Source: Micrasema longulum (Eukaryota; Arthropoda; Insecta; Trichoptera; Brachycentridae). Taken from it: a DNA stretch of 64,000 nt. The DNA lies in contig JAGVSM010000825.1 of the NCBI GenBank assembly GCA_022494885.1, positions 1 to 64,000 on the forward strand, read 5' to 3'. Below are positions 35,143 to 47,297 of this stretch, one piece after another. The position numbers and the translations under genes are program-made. The notes below the pieces were generated by a model. That model had not been told where the DNA came from, made no database searches, and worked only from the letters and a program-made list of their open reading frames with translations. Each line of letters starts with the position of its first letter. Positions within the stretch are counted from its first letter, which is position 1.

Positions 35143-36710
35143 CTTTCGTTTTCTTCGTTGTATATTGTGTTTTCAACTCGCTAAGTGAAAGAGCTAAATG
35201 ATGTAGTCGAGTAAGGATGTTTGCATTTGATGATAACGTTAAAAATAGGGATGAAAAAATTGCTATGGCAACATCCTAAAACGTGCAGTCAAAAAAAAAC
35301 CAGTGTAACAAACGGCGAACGTGACATGAGTGATAAACATTTCTAAGGAATAAAATTATATTTAGTTAACCTTCCTGAGCCTGAACGTGAAAACAATCCG
35401 AGAGTTGCTGAGAGGAGTACTAGGAATACCCCAGCTAAAATGCTATATATACAACTTTAAAAATATCATCATGTTTATCATGGTAGTGTTTATGAAACTA
35501 TTTCATAATGTTGATTATTATGTTAATACATTCGTTCATTATTCTATTTCTGAACGAATTTCAATGGCCAGAAACAAATAAACACGAATCATGAAGTATA
35601 AGGGGCGTGGTCAATGGAATGACCGGTTTTACGCGAATTTCAAATAACATTTCTTTTCTCATTATACTAATAATAGGCAAAAAAAAAATTTTACTGGACA
35701 GTATTTCATAGACCTTTATTACTTTAAAAATGCTTAAATAAGGTTATATTTCCCCATTCATTTTATTTTTGTCAATATATATATATATACATATATGTAT
35801 GTATTTTACCATATTATTTTTTTTGCAACGTCCAAGTGCCAAACATTTCTCAATTTGTAAATTGCTATTATCTTGATACCTATAAAATATATACTTAATC
35901 AATATCTTACATCACTGTAGAAAATTTATATTATTTGTGTTATTTTTATTTTCTGAATACAATATATGTAAAAAACCGTTGTTTGTTTGCCAAATAAATA
36001 AGAATATTTCTAATTTACTGCAAAATTCATACGTCATTTCATAAAATACTGGTTATGGCTGGAAAAAAGCGACCAAATAGCAAAAAGCACACGTGCAAAC
36101 TGACCAACATATCAGAGAATATTAAATTTCAAAGTGATGAATTGTAATGTTTGACGTTTACACGAAAGAAAAGCTAAGGCAAATGTGAATTATTGAACGA
36201 AATCATCAGACAAATATTTTTTTAAATTTGACACATTTTTAAAATTATGGAGTAAATTATCCAAAAAACAAAATAGAATTAATATAATGATTAACAAAAT
36301 AGTTATCGTAAAAAAAATGCTACCTTTGGGACCCTTGATACCCCCCTTGGGTCCGGAAGGGTTAAACTGTTAATCATTTTCTCAGAAAAGCACTGTTCAA
36401 ATAATTATGGTTATTATTACGTGTTGACTTGTTATAGTATAAGCGCGATTCACATATTTAATACGTAAACTATTGATTGAGAAGCTAATTTCGTCTTTTA
36501 TTTTTACGTCTAGTCTAAAATCTAGGGTCTGTGGAATAAAATTAAAAGCGACAATATAATTTAATGTTCTACTATCATATTTATTACAAATTTCAGGTAT
36601 CAGTAAACCATAATTATAAGTAAAGCGACTGTTATGAATATGAGTTTGAAAAATAAAAAAAATATTACAAAAATTATACTGGTCTAAATTGATGCAGATC
36701 TACAATATTT
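35143..36710. other. AT-rich intergenic stretch
   Basis: Includes a TA-dinucleotide run near 35778. No supportable gene. Confidence 0.35.
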
Positions 36711-36714
36711 GATT

Positions 36715-37185
36715 ATACGTCGCGAAACGTAAATATTTTGTCATTTAATATCAGGTGTTCACGGATGTTGCATTGTGATCGCGAATACGATAAACAACCA
36801 TGGTGAGAAAGTGTTATCACGTCGATAGTTATTTGTGATTGAGCTACTGGCGTAGAAAGTTGCCTTTACCATGGACAGCCCATAGGACTAACGTTTCTTT
36901 AACCCGAGAATATCATTCTTGCTCTGTGCAAATCCGTGTCATCAGGTACTTCGACCACGTTACGAGCCAAAGAGATAACATTAAAAATTGGTAGCACAAG
37001 AACGAGTAGAGGGAACTCGTCGAAAGTTCTACAAAATGGACAGACTTGATGTCAGAAGCGACTGGCGCCTTTCTTCAGAAGGCCCCCGGAAGCGGATTGA
37101 GGAGGATCCTAAGGACGTGCTTACCTCCTGCGACGTGACTGAGGCTGCTCTCCCAAGGCGAACGACAGAGAAGAAAAATGACTGA
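36715..37185 (+). mobile_element. REP-B end followed by an RTE-2-like fragment
   Basis: 36715-36850 matches 8630-8780. 36855-37185 translates across frameshifts to 'RTNVSLTREYHSCSVQIRVI', 'RYFDHVTSQRDN' and 'ALPRRTTEKK', a decayed relative of the RTE C-terminus at 6280-6735. Confidence 0.55.
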
Positions 37186-37539
37186 TCATTTTGTTCCAAA
37201 TGCGTAATATGAGTTTTTTTATCTTACTGATTCCATCAAGTTGCGATCATTTCGTAAAAATGCGTTATTTTAGTACCTACTTAATTTTTTTTGCAAACTG
37301 TTTCATTCATTTTCACGAAAAAACTACTTTAGTTTAACTTCAGTTTTCATTAAGAAACATAAGAGATATCTTTGATCAGATCCTGCTTCACAAAATTGCA
37401 AATAATAAATTTTAATCCTCAGAACTAATTAATCTACTTGCTTACCGTGTCTCCTCCAGACCAATTTGATTGTCTGATATTTACTATATTCTTAACATTA
37501 AAACTAATTATCGGAAAAATTTTACCATCTCTCGAATAT

Positions 37540-37975
37540 GTGAAACATTTAACAAGAATTTTAATAGTTTTAATATATATAACACTCCATATAATAAATA
37601 CAAAAGAGAACTAATAAGCTTGATTCAAAATAACAGAAAATAAACGTGTTGTCTCTTTTTTTATCCTTATCATAAAATCAAATGCGATTTTCCACTCCTA
37701 CTTTCTTTCATTCATCCTTCATCACTCCTCATCAGTTATCTTCCTTTTCTTCCCACTATCTCCTTGTTTTAGCCTCATTTATTTTATTTTAATATATAGT
37801 TTATTTGTTCTCTAGATAGTTGAAACCGTCGTCGCTTTATTTTAGTATAATTAAGTGAATACATATTATTGGAAAGCAGGCCTAACTATTTGTATATATA
37901 GAGTTTTTTCATAGTCCTTATTTATTATCATTTAACCTGTGCATCTGCTTGTATTTGAACTAAATAAAATAAAAT
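37540..37975 (+). repeat. REP-F copy B
   Basis: Uninterrupted partner of 32810-33600; ends '...gcatctgcttgtatttgaac' and an AATAAA-rich tail, so it looks like a LINE 3' end. Confidence 0.55.
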
Positions 37976-38109
37976 AAAAGCCTTAACTTTTTTTCGATGC
38001 AACCGGTCTTAAAACGTTTGTCTCATGCACGGAAGTTAAGTGTATAATTTCCGGTAAGAGCATATTAAGAAAAATAATGTAAAGAAATACGTTATACAAT
38101 TTATAAACA

Positions 38110-39150
38110 ACCTTGGAAAATGTTGCCTAGTTGGTAAAATAGTTCAGCCGAATGAATCTCACCCACATAATAAAGGGTTTTAAATTTCATCTTTTTTACT
38201 TCACAACAGTCAACATTGAAAGCATCCACCACATACCCGAATCCGTTTTAAAGACAACATATCTTTCTTCGGATTCACTCATACAAGCAAGCAATTTTTT
38301 TTTTTACTAGGAATCGATTATATTTCATCCTTTACTAACCAAATTCAGTAAGGAAAAGCGTGAACAAATATTTACATTTGCAACTTTCAATGCCCCTTTC
38401 ACTGTCGCTCTAAAACCACCCCTCATCGTCTACAAGGTAGGGACAAAGGGAAGTATAAATAAAAGAAATAAATAAATCCTTCACCATTTCGAACCCTCTT
38501 ATGTCAACAGTGATATAAAACGTTAATTACTACTCTCTCGAGCACCAGAACGCCCCCAGGTGACACTTAAGGCCAGTCACCGGCAGCGCACCTAAAAGCA
38601 GCAGACTTACCCAAAGACTACTGGTTGCAAACCAACTTTTGCCACCACTCATACCTACTCAAACTGTAATTATTAAAGAATTTTACTCCATCAAGTGAAA
38701 GCAATAAAGGAGACGTATAGTCCGCGCTCAGGGAAGTCCCCAGCAAAAGATATCCACTGACATAGGCACCCGCAATCAAAAACCTCTGGCCCCAGACACG
38801 TCCAGTGACTCCTGTTTAGTAAAGGATTAATTACCCCCACCTTCCTTTAGATCGGGACAAAGATGGCACAGAGATGAGTTCCGCACCTTGACCAGCATGG
38901 ATCCAATCCTCCCGTATATGTGCAATCTACTGGTGTAGTATGCCCGGGGGTTAACACAAACGTCAACAGATGGAATAGTTAGTGAAAAGTGGATGTTCAA
39001 ACACAGGCAGAATGGTGAATGTTACACAGTGTGTAAAGTGACCACTTAAACCAGCCAATGACAGGTCATAAGCCCAGTAAATGCCTAAACTTTCATATTC
39101 CCTTCTCAAAAATGTTTCCCCCCTCTGTTGTAACTAATTTAAATTCATTA
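38110..39150 (+). repeat. REP-A copy split by an unassigned 0.7-kb block
   Basis: REP-A sequence at 38110-38220 ('gttgcctagttggtaaaata', 'ttacttcacaacagtcaaca') resumes at about 38950 ('gtcaacagatggaatagtt') through 39140. The block 38225-38945 is unusually G/C-rich (for example 'gtcaccggcagcgcacc') and matches nothing else here. Confidence 0.5.
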
Positions 39151-39539
39151 GGTTTAAATATTGCAGCATATATCTCGATTTTTAGGTACCCGAATTAAAG
39201 AATCAGTATTGCGCTTTATTTATTTTATTTTTACATCACAACAGGCCAGGAGGCCTAATAACAGTGGTGAATTACATCACAGAACACCCAGGCGTGAGAA
39301 AAATTATATTGAATTTGTGTGTTCTCACCGGAAATCGAACCCGTATGTATTTTTTTATGCCGGTCTTGCATTAAATCACACCCGACTCCTCATAAATGGT
39401 AGCAAAATACGTTCGTCACTACACCAGCACTACAAGGCAAACTATACGCAAGTGGTAAATAACGTTTCTAAAAATAGGAATCAGGTTATGGTATAGCGGG
39501 TTTCAATCCTTTGACCCCGGTCCGCAAAATCGACAATGT

Positions 39540-39690
39540 ACTGGACCTCAACTCGACTCGAGGAATGCCAGACATGTAAAACAGGCCTTAAAGGGACCTT
39601 AACCATCGTAGGCCCCGACCGACCAACTAAACTACAAGGTGAACTTACCCCCATTCGATTTCCCTTTTCAGGATTTTCCCCAAGTAGCGT
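39540..39690 (-). mobile_element. SINE-3 fragment
   Basis: 'aaactacaaggtgaacttac' with 'attcgatttcccttttcagg' is the inverted leader/head junction of SINE-3. Confidence 0.45.
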
Positions 39691-39894
39691 TTGAGTCTAT
39701 ATCGAAATAAATTGATTGATTTTACACACCACGTTCCACATACCACACTCCAAACACACAAAACAATAACATCATTCCCTTTCCGCACCAAATGTTGTTA
39801 TAATATTTGCGCGATGCATGTATTTAAAGAAAACATTGCAGCGTCTTTATCTTGTGTTCAAGTGTGATTACAAAGGGTGGCCAGATGCAGAGAA

Positions 39895-40145
39895 ATATTT
39901 TAGTATTTGTTTATTTATTTTACAGAAACAAACAGTCAACAATGATATAATAACATTAAAAAAGATACCGCTTAAAGACAGACCAGCGAAGTTTCTAAAT
40001 AAAAATCATGCATATTAAATCGTTATACAACAAAAGGGTGTGTCCGTGTGTATTTGTGTGGGAGTCCAAATGTGGGTAAGCGTGAGTGTGATCAAATTGT
40101 AAGTGGGAGCGTATCGCAGCCCGAAAGAATGAGTCTAAATTTATT
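39895..40145 (+). repeat. Dispersed LINE-like 3' end, inverted partner at 55555-55815
   Basis: 'aagacagaccagcgaagttt', 'acaaaagggtgtgtccgtgt', 'gggagcgtatcgcagcc' match 55815-55555 reversed. Both contain a GT-rich (or AC-rich) simple tract. Confidence 0.55.
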
Positions 40146-40604
40146 TTTAAATAAATTAAGGGGCATGTTAACTATATCAATAGATGAAAAAAAGCATTAT
40201 AGTTAGAGCAAGAACGATACAGGAAAGAGAATTGTACATAGTTAGTGCTACAGACTGGCAGATGGAATAAACACTTATTTCTTGTCACGCGAAAGGGGGT
40301 GATAAAATTAATTTTGGAGAGCAGGTTAAAATGGTATACTTTATTATTTAATAATTTATATAATTAGTCTATTTTCAAGGGTAAAAAATCCAGTTTGTTT
40401 AGCAGATTGGCTTAAAACGCAAAGCGTTTTATTGTTTTTATAATCTAGGTACTTTAAAATTTTTGTTGAACATTTTATGTTAAAATTAAGTTACATAATT
40501 GACCGCAAATGTCATAAAATACCTGAAATAAATCTATTATAAAATTGTGAGATTCTAATTTTTTTTAGTGACGGTGTAAGATAATGTTACGATAAAATAA
40601 ATAT

Positions 40605-40875
40605 TAATTATCATCATCATTCCCATTCCGCTCCTGATGGTGCATAGGGCACCGCATTGGTACACCAATCGCAGCGTATCTTTATTATTTTCTGTTACAT
40701 AAAGGAAAGATGATCAGTCTTAGGTTTCAGGTGCCAGTCCAGGAAATTTGAAAAATTCTAGTTTTAAAAACTCTTTTTTTTAAATTAATATTTCATGTCA
40801 ACCATGTTAGGAATCAAACCTGAGACCTCTTGCATGATAGGCAAACGCGCTGACCATCACACAACGAGGCTGACG
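40605..40875 (-). mobile_element. SINE-1 copy
   Basis: 'gctcctgatggtgcataggg' tail to inverted head 'gaccatcacacaacgaggc', inverted B box 'ggaatcaaacctgag'. Confidence 0.7.
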
Positions 40876-40996
40876 AAACAAGAACATCACAAACAAAAAT
40901 GAAGTGTACACAGCAAAAACTGGATTTCTGCATTTTTTCAATATTTTATACATTTATACCATTTTTTATCCTCGATAAGTTCAACAGAATATATTA

Positions 40997-41640
40997 TACT
41001 ATTCCAAATTAATGGAATGAGGCTCTTTTTATATAAAATGTACAAAAAATAGTGCCACGGCTGAAAAAAAATACAGTAAAACATGCGACGATTGTTGTGA
41101 TGAGATCGTTTTTGTACGTTTTTTTGTTTTTTCGGTGATTGCACGTCAAAATATATTTTACATTTCATGAAAACACTACTTTAATAAATGTAAGAACATA
41201 CTTTACTATTCCAAATTAATGAAATGAAATTATTTTAAATTAAACTTTTTTATTTCAATAATTACATAAAATCATGATTTACAACCCCTGCTTGCACTTG
41301 TTTATAATATGTAAATTTGTTTAGTCTCCCACCAGTCTGACAATGTCGGTCACGACAAAACCCGGTCACTAGTAAACATTTTGTAAATAAAAGTGGAATA
41401 AAACTGTATGTGTATTTTTATTATTATAATTAATTAAATGAGGCTCTTTTTCTTATAAATCGTACAAAAAAAAATAGGGTCACGGCTGAAAAATAAAAAC
41501 AGTAAAACATGTGACGATTGCTCTTATGAGATCGATTTTGTACGTTCAAGAACGTTGTATTGTTTTTTTTATTAATTGTACGTCAAAATATATTTTACAT
41601 CAAATGAAAACCTTACTTTAATAAATGTAAGAACATAGTA
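40997..41640. repeat. Tandem duplication (unit about 205 bp) with a later insertion
   Basis: 'aatgaggctctttttatata' ... 'acgtcaaaatatattttaca' ... 'ctttaataaatgtaagaaca' occurs at 41012-41202 and again at 41446-41638. The second unit is broken near its start by a retroposon tail (41230-41425), the inverted partner of 21721-21900. Confidence 0.6.
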
Positions 41641-41754
41641 TCTCACAAAGAATGTTCAAATAAGGTTTTCAGTATAGTTCATTATTTGATATATTTTTCC
41701 GTGTACCCTTCCAATAATATCATCGACATATCAATACACATGGACATGCCCCGA

Positions 41755-42690
41755 GCCCTCAAAAATGATGACACTCATGCCTGAACGCTCACTCAGTCAG
41801 CGGAGACACTTTTCGGAAAAAGGATTTTGGTTAAAAAGATTGTGTAACTTATCACAGAGAAATTTCTGGCTAAACACCAGAAACTTTTCTGCGCATTCGT
41901 CGATCTGCAAAAGGCATTTGATAGAGTTGACAGATAAAAATTTTGGAAGATTTTATCGGAGTATGGAGGGAATGGTAACCTGACAAGGGCTATAGCGTCA
42001 CTGTACAAGGACAGCACAGCATGTGTGAAGGTGAATGGATCATTCGCATCGTGGTCAAACATGGATTGTAATGTCACCATGGTTGTTCAACATATACATC
42101 GATAAACCGTATGAATGAACTGAAAGATTTAAGAATGGGAGCAAAAATGAGTAATATAACTGTTAACTGTCTTCTGTATGCTGATGATGCCGTGTTTTTT
42201 GCTAGCAGCAAAGACCTGCAATTCTTGGTAACAAAAGTCTACGATGTATGCAAGAAAAGCGATTTGCTTATGAATGTTGATAAATCGAAAGCAATAGTTT
42301 TTGAAAGGGATGAAAATATAACTAAATGTGAGATTAGTGTGAACGGAGTTATTCGGAATCAGGTAAAAACATTTTTGATTCTGGGAAGTATGTTTACTAG
42401 GGATGGAAAGACTGAGAAAGATATTGAAAGGAGGGTGAGTGCCGGGAATAGGGCAAACGGTGCACTGAAATCTACTTAGGCAAACAAATGTTTATCGCAG
42501 GAGGCAAAACTAGCAGTTCACAATGGAGTTCTAATGCCAGCTATAATGTATGGGAGTGAAGCTTGGAATTGGAAAAATAATGATAAAAGTAGGTTAAATG
42601 CTGTCGAAAAGCGATCCCTCAGGCGAATGTGTGGTAAAACAAAATATGATAGATGCACTTGCAAAGGTTATGTTTTTAAAAAATATTTTA
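41755..42690 (+). mobile_element. RTE-type LINE polymerase fragment (RTE-3)
   Basis: Reads through frameshifts as 'FCAFVDLQKAFDRVDR', then an open frame 42111-42476 with 'LLYADDAVFFAS' (the catalytic YADD of reverse transcriptase), 'LLMNVDKSKAIVFERD' and 'MFTRDGKTEKDIERRVSAGN', then 'PAIMYGSEAWNW' and 'AVEKRSLRRMCG'. It covers the palm through the start of the post-polymerase region. Stops and frameshifts show it is dead. Confidence 0.8.
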
Positions 42691-42724
42691 TAATGTAATT
42701 ATCTATGGAACTAGAACCCTAGAG

Positions 42725-43035
42725 TGTTTTCGACTTTATGGCTACTCTCTGGTAAAATTCCTGAATAAGGAAATCGAGTGGAGGTAAGTTCGCCTCGTTG
42801 TGCAGTGATTGGTGTGGTTGCCTACCATTTTTTCTGGTTTCGACTCCTGACAGGGTGGACGTAAAACATGTTTATTTTAAAGGTAGTTTAAATTACAATA
42901 TTTCATTGGAATCTGAAGTGAAGCGTGAGACTGATCGCCTTACCTTCATGTGACAGATAATCGAAACACGCTTCATTTAGTTTAAAAATGCAGTGATCTA
43001 TGCACCACTAGGTGCGGATAGGTGAATGATGATGA
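42725..43035 (+). mobile_element. SINE-3 copy
   Basis: 'gactttatggctactctctg' leader, 'gcctcgttgtgcagtgattg' head, then the shared tail 'tgatcgccttaccttcatgt' ... 'caccactaggtgcggatagg' and 'gatgatgata'. Confidence 0.7.
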
Positions 43036-43754
43036 TAAGGATTAAATTGAAAATATACAAATTCTTCAAAATGATAGGATTAGGATTATACTCAAAAGAA
43101 ATAATATATTCAAATGAAAACAATATGCACAAAGAAATTAGCTCGCTCACTGTAAAAAAATAAAGAAAATACAATGAAGCAATTTTTATGCATAAAATAA
43201 TTGACACAATAAGGGACACATGAAATAAAAATAAATAATCATATTTAACCAACAATGTCATACATATGCAACTAGAGATAAAAAAATTTAAGATTACCAA
43301 TAAGAAGAACAACAAAGTCTCAAAACTCATTGTATAAGGGATGGAAGCATTGAAATATTTCAAATGATTTTTTTTTTTAATTTCTTGGTAAATATTGATA
43401 AAATTGTAATGTTATTTAAGTTTATATTAGTTCTTAAGCCGTTATAAACGAACTTAATAAAGCATTTTAAAAAAATGTATATTTACCTGCATAAATCCCT
43501 TTGATTTGCGAATGGCGTTTTAAAGTTTGTTATTGATTTAAAAGCTGTTAACCTAACGAATAATGTATTCAATAAATGTTTATTATAAAAACAGCGCGGG
43601 TTTGATTGTAATACCAAGGATAACTTGTAAATAACATATAAATGTAATACGTTTTAATATAATATTTGTTTCCCATTTTAACCGGTTTCTCGTCAAACAA
43701 GATGGCGCAGACAAGTGATCACAAAAATATTTGTACATTCTGTGTCATTACTCA

Positions 43755-44060
43755 TCATGTCAAACCTTAATCCGTACCTGATGATACATATGCCATTACA
43801 TTGGTAAAGTCCATGCAGTGTATTTCGATCATGTGTTACAGGAATGTAAGGGGATCAGTCTCATTCAGCCAGAAACGTATTTGAGAAAGAAAAATGATAG
43901 TATAGGCATTTACAGGGATTACGACCTGTCATGACAGGTCTCAAAAATCTCAAAAATGTTTTCCCTCTCTGTTGCAACAAATTGATATAAATAACACCCT
44001 AGGGAGGAAATCTAGCCAGCCTGCAAGCATTTGGACATACTCAAAATATTGTTGCAAACA
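43755..44060. repeat. SINE tail (-) joined to a REP-A end
   Basis: 43755-43870 is an inverted, decayed shared SINE tail. 43870-44060 holds REP-A pieces ('aatgttttccctctctgttg', 'cctagggaggaaatctagcc', 'caagcatttggacatactca'). Confidence 0.5.
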
Positions 44061-45195
44061 TTTTAATGTAATAAATGAAATCTTTTATGTATAAATACTG
44101 CAAAACATAAATAAGATTATTGTTAAAACAAATGCTAAATTAAATTTATCAGAATGTAATGTAAATTTAATGACCATTTTTACGATTTAAAATTAAGCTA
44201 ATTACTTAACAAACAAATCTCTAAAAAGATAGCATGTTTTCTAAATTGCTTAAATTATATATAAATGCAATCCATTTTACTCTCAGAGTAATGATATGCC
44301 ACTGACTAATAGAGTCTATGATTGTCAACCATCATATGAATATTAACTGCGAAGTTAGCTACAGTTTACAGCAATGTAACAGGTCTTAAGTACGCAAAGT
44401 GAAACCGTCCGTTACACGTTTGTTGTTAAACTAAAAACCAAACAAAAAAATAGTAACGCTTTTGTTCTATACAATAAAGCTGAGCTAATGGACTTTGAGA
44501 TTTTACTACTGAATATGTGACAGAACGTAAGCTTATTTTTGCGTTATACTAAGTAGGATGCAGGTATAAGCGTGGAATAAGTTTCATTGGTCGCTATCCC
44601 AGCTCTATATCGCGGCTAACTTTATACGAAGTTTATAAGTAAGAATTTTTTCTATTCCATCCGTATTCTATCATTATGCCTAGGTGTAATTTTATACCAG
44701 CTTTTTGAGTAAGGCATTTATATTTTTTTAAGCACATCTTATTTGTCTTTGAAAATAAATTTAAATGAAAATTGAACAGATACTCGATGATAATTAAATT
44801 TTTGTTTGTATCAGTCATATAATGTAAAGATTTGCATGTAATATAGAATAAGATAAAATACAGGGTAATGAGTGATTTAATTTTGTTTCAGATAATAAAA
44901 TATTCTTAATGTGTTAAAAACAACTAATTATACGATTAAGCGGTTAGTCTCTGAATCATTTTCATAGTGGATTATTTCTTATTTAAACAATTTCCAAATC
45001 GGTAAAATGTTTTTGATAAGCTTTATCTACAATCTACAAATTATTGCCAATTAGCTGTCATGTTAACATAAATGTAGTCATAAAGATTAATTGCTGTAAA
45101 TTTGTACCAAATATTGTTTTCTCTTGTAATTGAAGACTTGAATTATTAAACACGCTAAGTGCTTTAAAAAACACATTTTCACACTACAAAAATAT
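44061..45195. other. AT-rich stretch with a MITE-like relative
   Basis: 44600-44725 resembles the TIR element at 34983-35142 ('tatgcctaggtgtaatttta', 'agctttttgagtaaggc'). The rest shows nothing that I can support. Confidence 0.4.
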
Positions 45196-45198
45196 AAA

Positions 45199-45355
45199 CA
45201 GCAGGCTTATTCTGTCACAATTTCGTTTTGCAAGTTCGTTCGTTTGTCATATATTCATCTCATTCTAATTCAATCAAAACCATAGTTAGCGTTCGTTCCC
45301 TCTCATGCAATACGAATGAATTAACGAAACGAATTAGTTACAGCATTAGGCCACT
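45199..45355 (+). mobile_element. MITE-like element, left copy of an inverted pair
   Basis: 'cagcaggcttattctgtcac', 'cgttccctctcatgcaatac', 'aacgaaacgaattagttaca' match 48799-48643 on the other strand at roughly 80% identity. The element's own ends are imperfect inverted repeats around TCGTTTCGTAA. Confidence 0.6.
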
Positions 45356-46164
45356 GAACACTCTCGCAGGGGTTGAGAACAAATTGCTAACACGTGATTT
45401 ACGTACTAATGAGAAGTTCAGTGCCATGATAAATTGGATGGACAAATGTTTTCTTAACACGCAAAAAAATTAAAGCATTTATTTGTGTGGTGAGATAATG
45501 CATAAAAAAATAAATGATTTCAATAAAAATGAACGACTTTGAACGTCACAAGTTCACTCGGATAAATCAATGATAGAATGTTGTGATAGATTTCCGGTTT
45601 CCGGCAAGCCAACTCACCAATCTGCAGAACGCTCTAACGAGAACTTATGACGTTATATGTGGAGTAATTTCAAAATAACAAAAGTTTATACGGTACATAG
45701 AAAAATTGGCTTGGTTTGATTAAGGACTAAAAAAAATATTTAAAAACCGCTGAACTTCCTCATTATGTGCTAGCAACGCTTTCTGTACCCCCCAAAAGAG
45801 CAAGAGCGCTCAACATACCAGGCAGGAACAGATTATTTGTAAAAATACAGGCTCTACTTTTAAAGCCCGGTGAGTCAAAAAAACGTGCGTGGCGGTGATG
45901 GGTCAAATTAGACCCAGATTTTAATGTCGCTTTTTAAGCATTTTTGTGTTTTTTATAATATAATCTTTTCATAATAATAATAATAAACTCACGCCCCACT
46001 CTTAATCCCATCCCTCTATTTTTTCAACTATTTCTCCCACAACATAAAATATTTTCATAACCTAATCAGTGCGTGTAAGGGTTGCTTATTAAAATGCATG
46101 GCATGTTGGTTTATTATTTTTGTGCAACAACTAGGGTAAAGGTGTATAGTGGGTTTTGCATGTT

Positions 46165-46335
46165 GGTTTAATTGGTGACGGGAACGCCTTGAAACCGGTA
46201 GACATAGAAAAGTCGGTAAGTGGATAACCACTTATATATATAAATACAAATATAAAACATATATATATACAAATATATATAATAACATTTAGCAAAACGT
46301 TTGACCACAAAGTTAATGCTTTAAATATTAATAAT
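46165..46335. repeat. REP-D copy
   Basis: 'ccttgaaaccggtagacata', a TA-rich tract, then 'gaccacaaagttaatgcttt'. Confidence 0.45.
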
Positions 46336-46959
46336 ATGCATATTATAATGTTACATTTTTTCCATACTAATGTCTACTTTTCTATTCTTCTTTTTCTTCT
46401 CGTACCGCTCTTATCGGAGGTTGAAAACCAACACTTAAAACTCTCCTTGATCCTGGGCCATTCTGATGAGCATTGCTGCATCAGGTATACCAAACCACTG
46501 CCGAAGATTCCTGAGCCTGATGCTCTTTTACGCAGCCTATCCCGTCAAACCTCTATCTTTCCTTCCACTTTGAGCAGTAGAAAGGAATATTTTGTAATTT
46601 ATACTTTTCTTTTGATATTTTTGTTCGTATCAACGCTTAACCTAATCTACACCTACATACCCGTCCTTCTCATTTCCTAGCGCACTCCACGTCATAATAA
46701 TTCTACGCGTGAGTGCCGGAAAAAACATGATATTATCAGTTCACAAAGGACATTCTACGAGTGAAGTGCGTTTTCTTTCATCAAGCGAGCTGTGCCAGCG
46801 TCCATTTAGACCGCCAGCTCCATACAAGCTGTGCCAGTGTCTCACGACCGCCAGCTTCACCAGCCAGGTTCCAGCACACGTCACGCCTCATCATCAGCAG
46901 GTTAGTGGAGTTGCGCAACCTTCCTCCTTAACAATACAGTCAATTTACTAAATATTCCT

Positions 46960-47203
46960 CCTCCTAGGATTCACATCTCGCCCACTACTCAATATATTTT
47001 TTATTTAAATTTATCGCCTTTGATACTTCCCGCCCAATAACTTGCGGTAGATAAAACAAATATCAATTAAAGATACGACAATCATTTCCAACATTATCGA
47101 TAAGGTACTGTCTATCTAAATTGCGGGATTATTAATTTCATATTTAAAACGAAGATACATAATAATTAGTAGTTTAGTTTTGTATCTGTACTTGCTATTG
47201 ACC
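46960..47203 (+). promoter_or_regulatory. Putative upstream region of the chitinase gene
   Basis: The 244 bases before the ATG hold TATCGATA (47095-47102), the core of the DRE/DREF motif of fly promoters, inside a 10-base palindrome. No clear TATA box at a fixed distance. The transcription start is unknown; an upstream untranslated exon is possible. Confidence 0.2.
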
Positions 47204-47297
47204 ATGGAATTTTCAAATAAGTTTACTTTATTTTGCGCTTTTGCATCAATTTTTTTACTAGGAAGAGTTGCTGCACAGGAATCCTGCCCTAAAGAAG
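47204..47297 (+). CDS. Chitinase exon 1 (signal peptide)
   Basis: ATG in a good context (GACCATGG); 31 codons plus one base. Hydrophobic core '[12 protein letters not shown]' followed by RVAA|Q, a plausible cleavage site. Donor AAG|gtagga at 47298 (phase 1). Confidence 0.85.

Noticed and set aside
39161..39496. 111-codon plus-strand frame
   Set aside because: It overlaps repeat debris (an inverted B-box-like 'gaaatcgaacccg') and has no recognisable domain.
40997..41640. LTR pair of an LTR retrotransposon
   Set aside because: Direct repeats of about 200 bases exist, but there is no gag/pol between them, no primer-binding site or polypurine tract, and the spacer is another repeat's tail.
42998..43363. 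121-codon hydrophobic minus-strand frame resembling a multi-pass membrane protein
   Set aside because: It begins inside the SINE-3 tail region and is made of AT-rich codons (I, L, F, S). No conserved motif, splice context or matching family.
46336..46680. 114-codon plus-strand frame with two hydrophobic segments just upstream of the chitinase
   Set aside because: No recognisable domain, AT-driven hydrophobicity, and it overlaps the edge of a REP-D copy. Not enough to call a gene.
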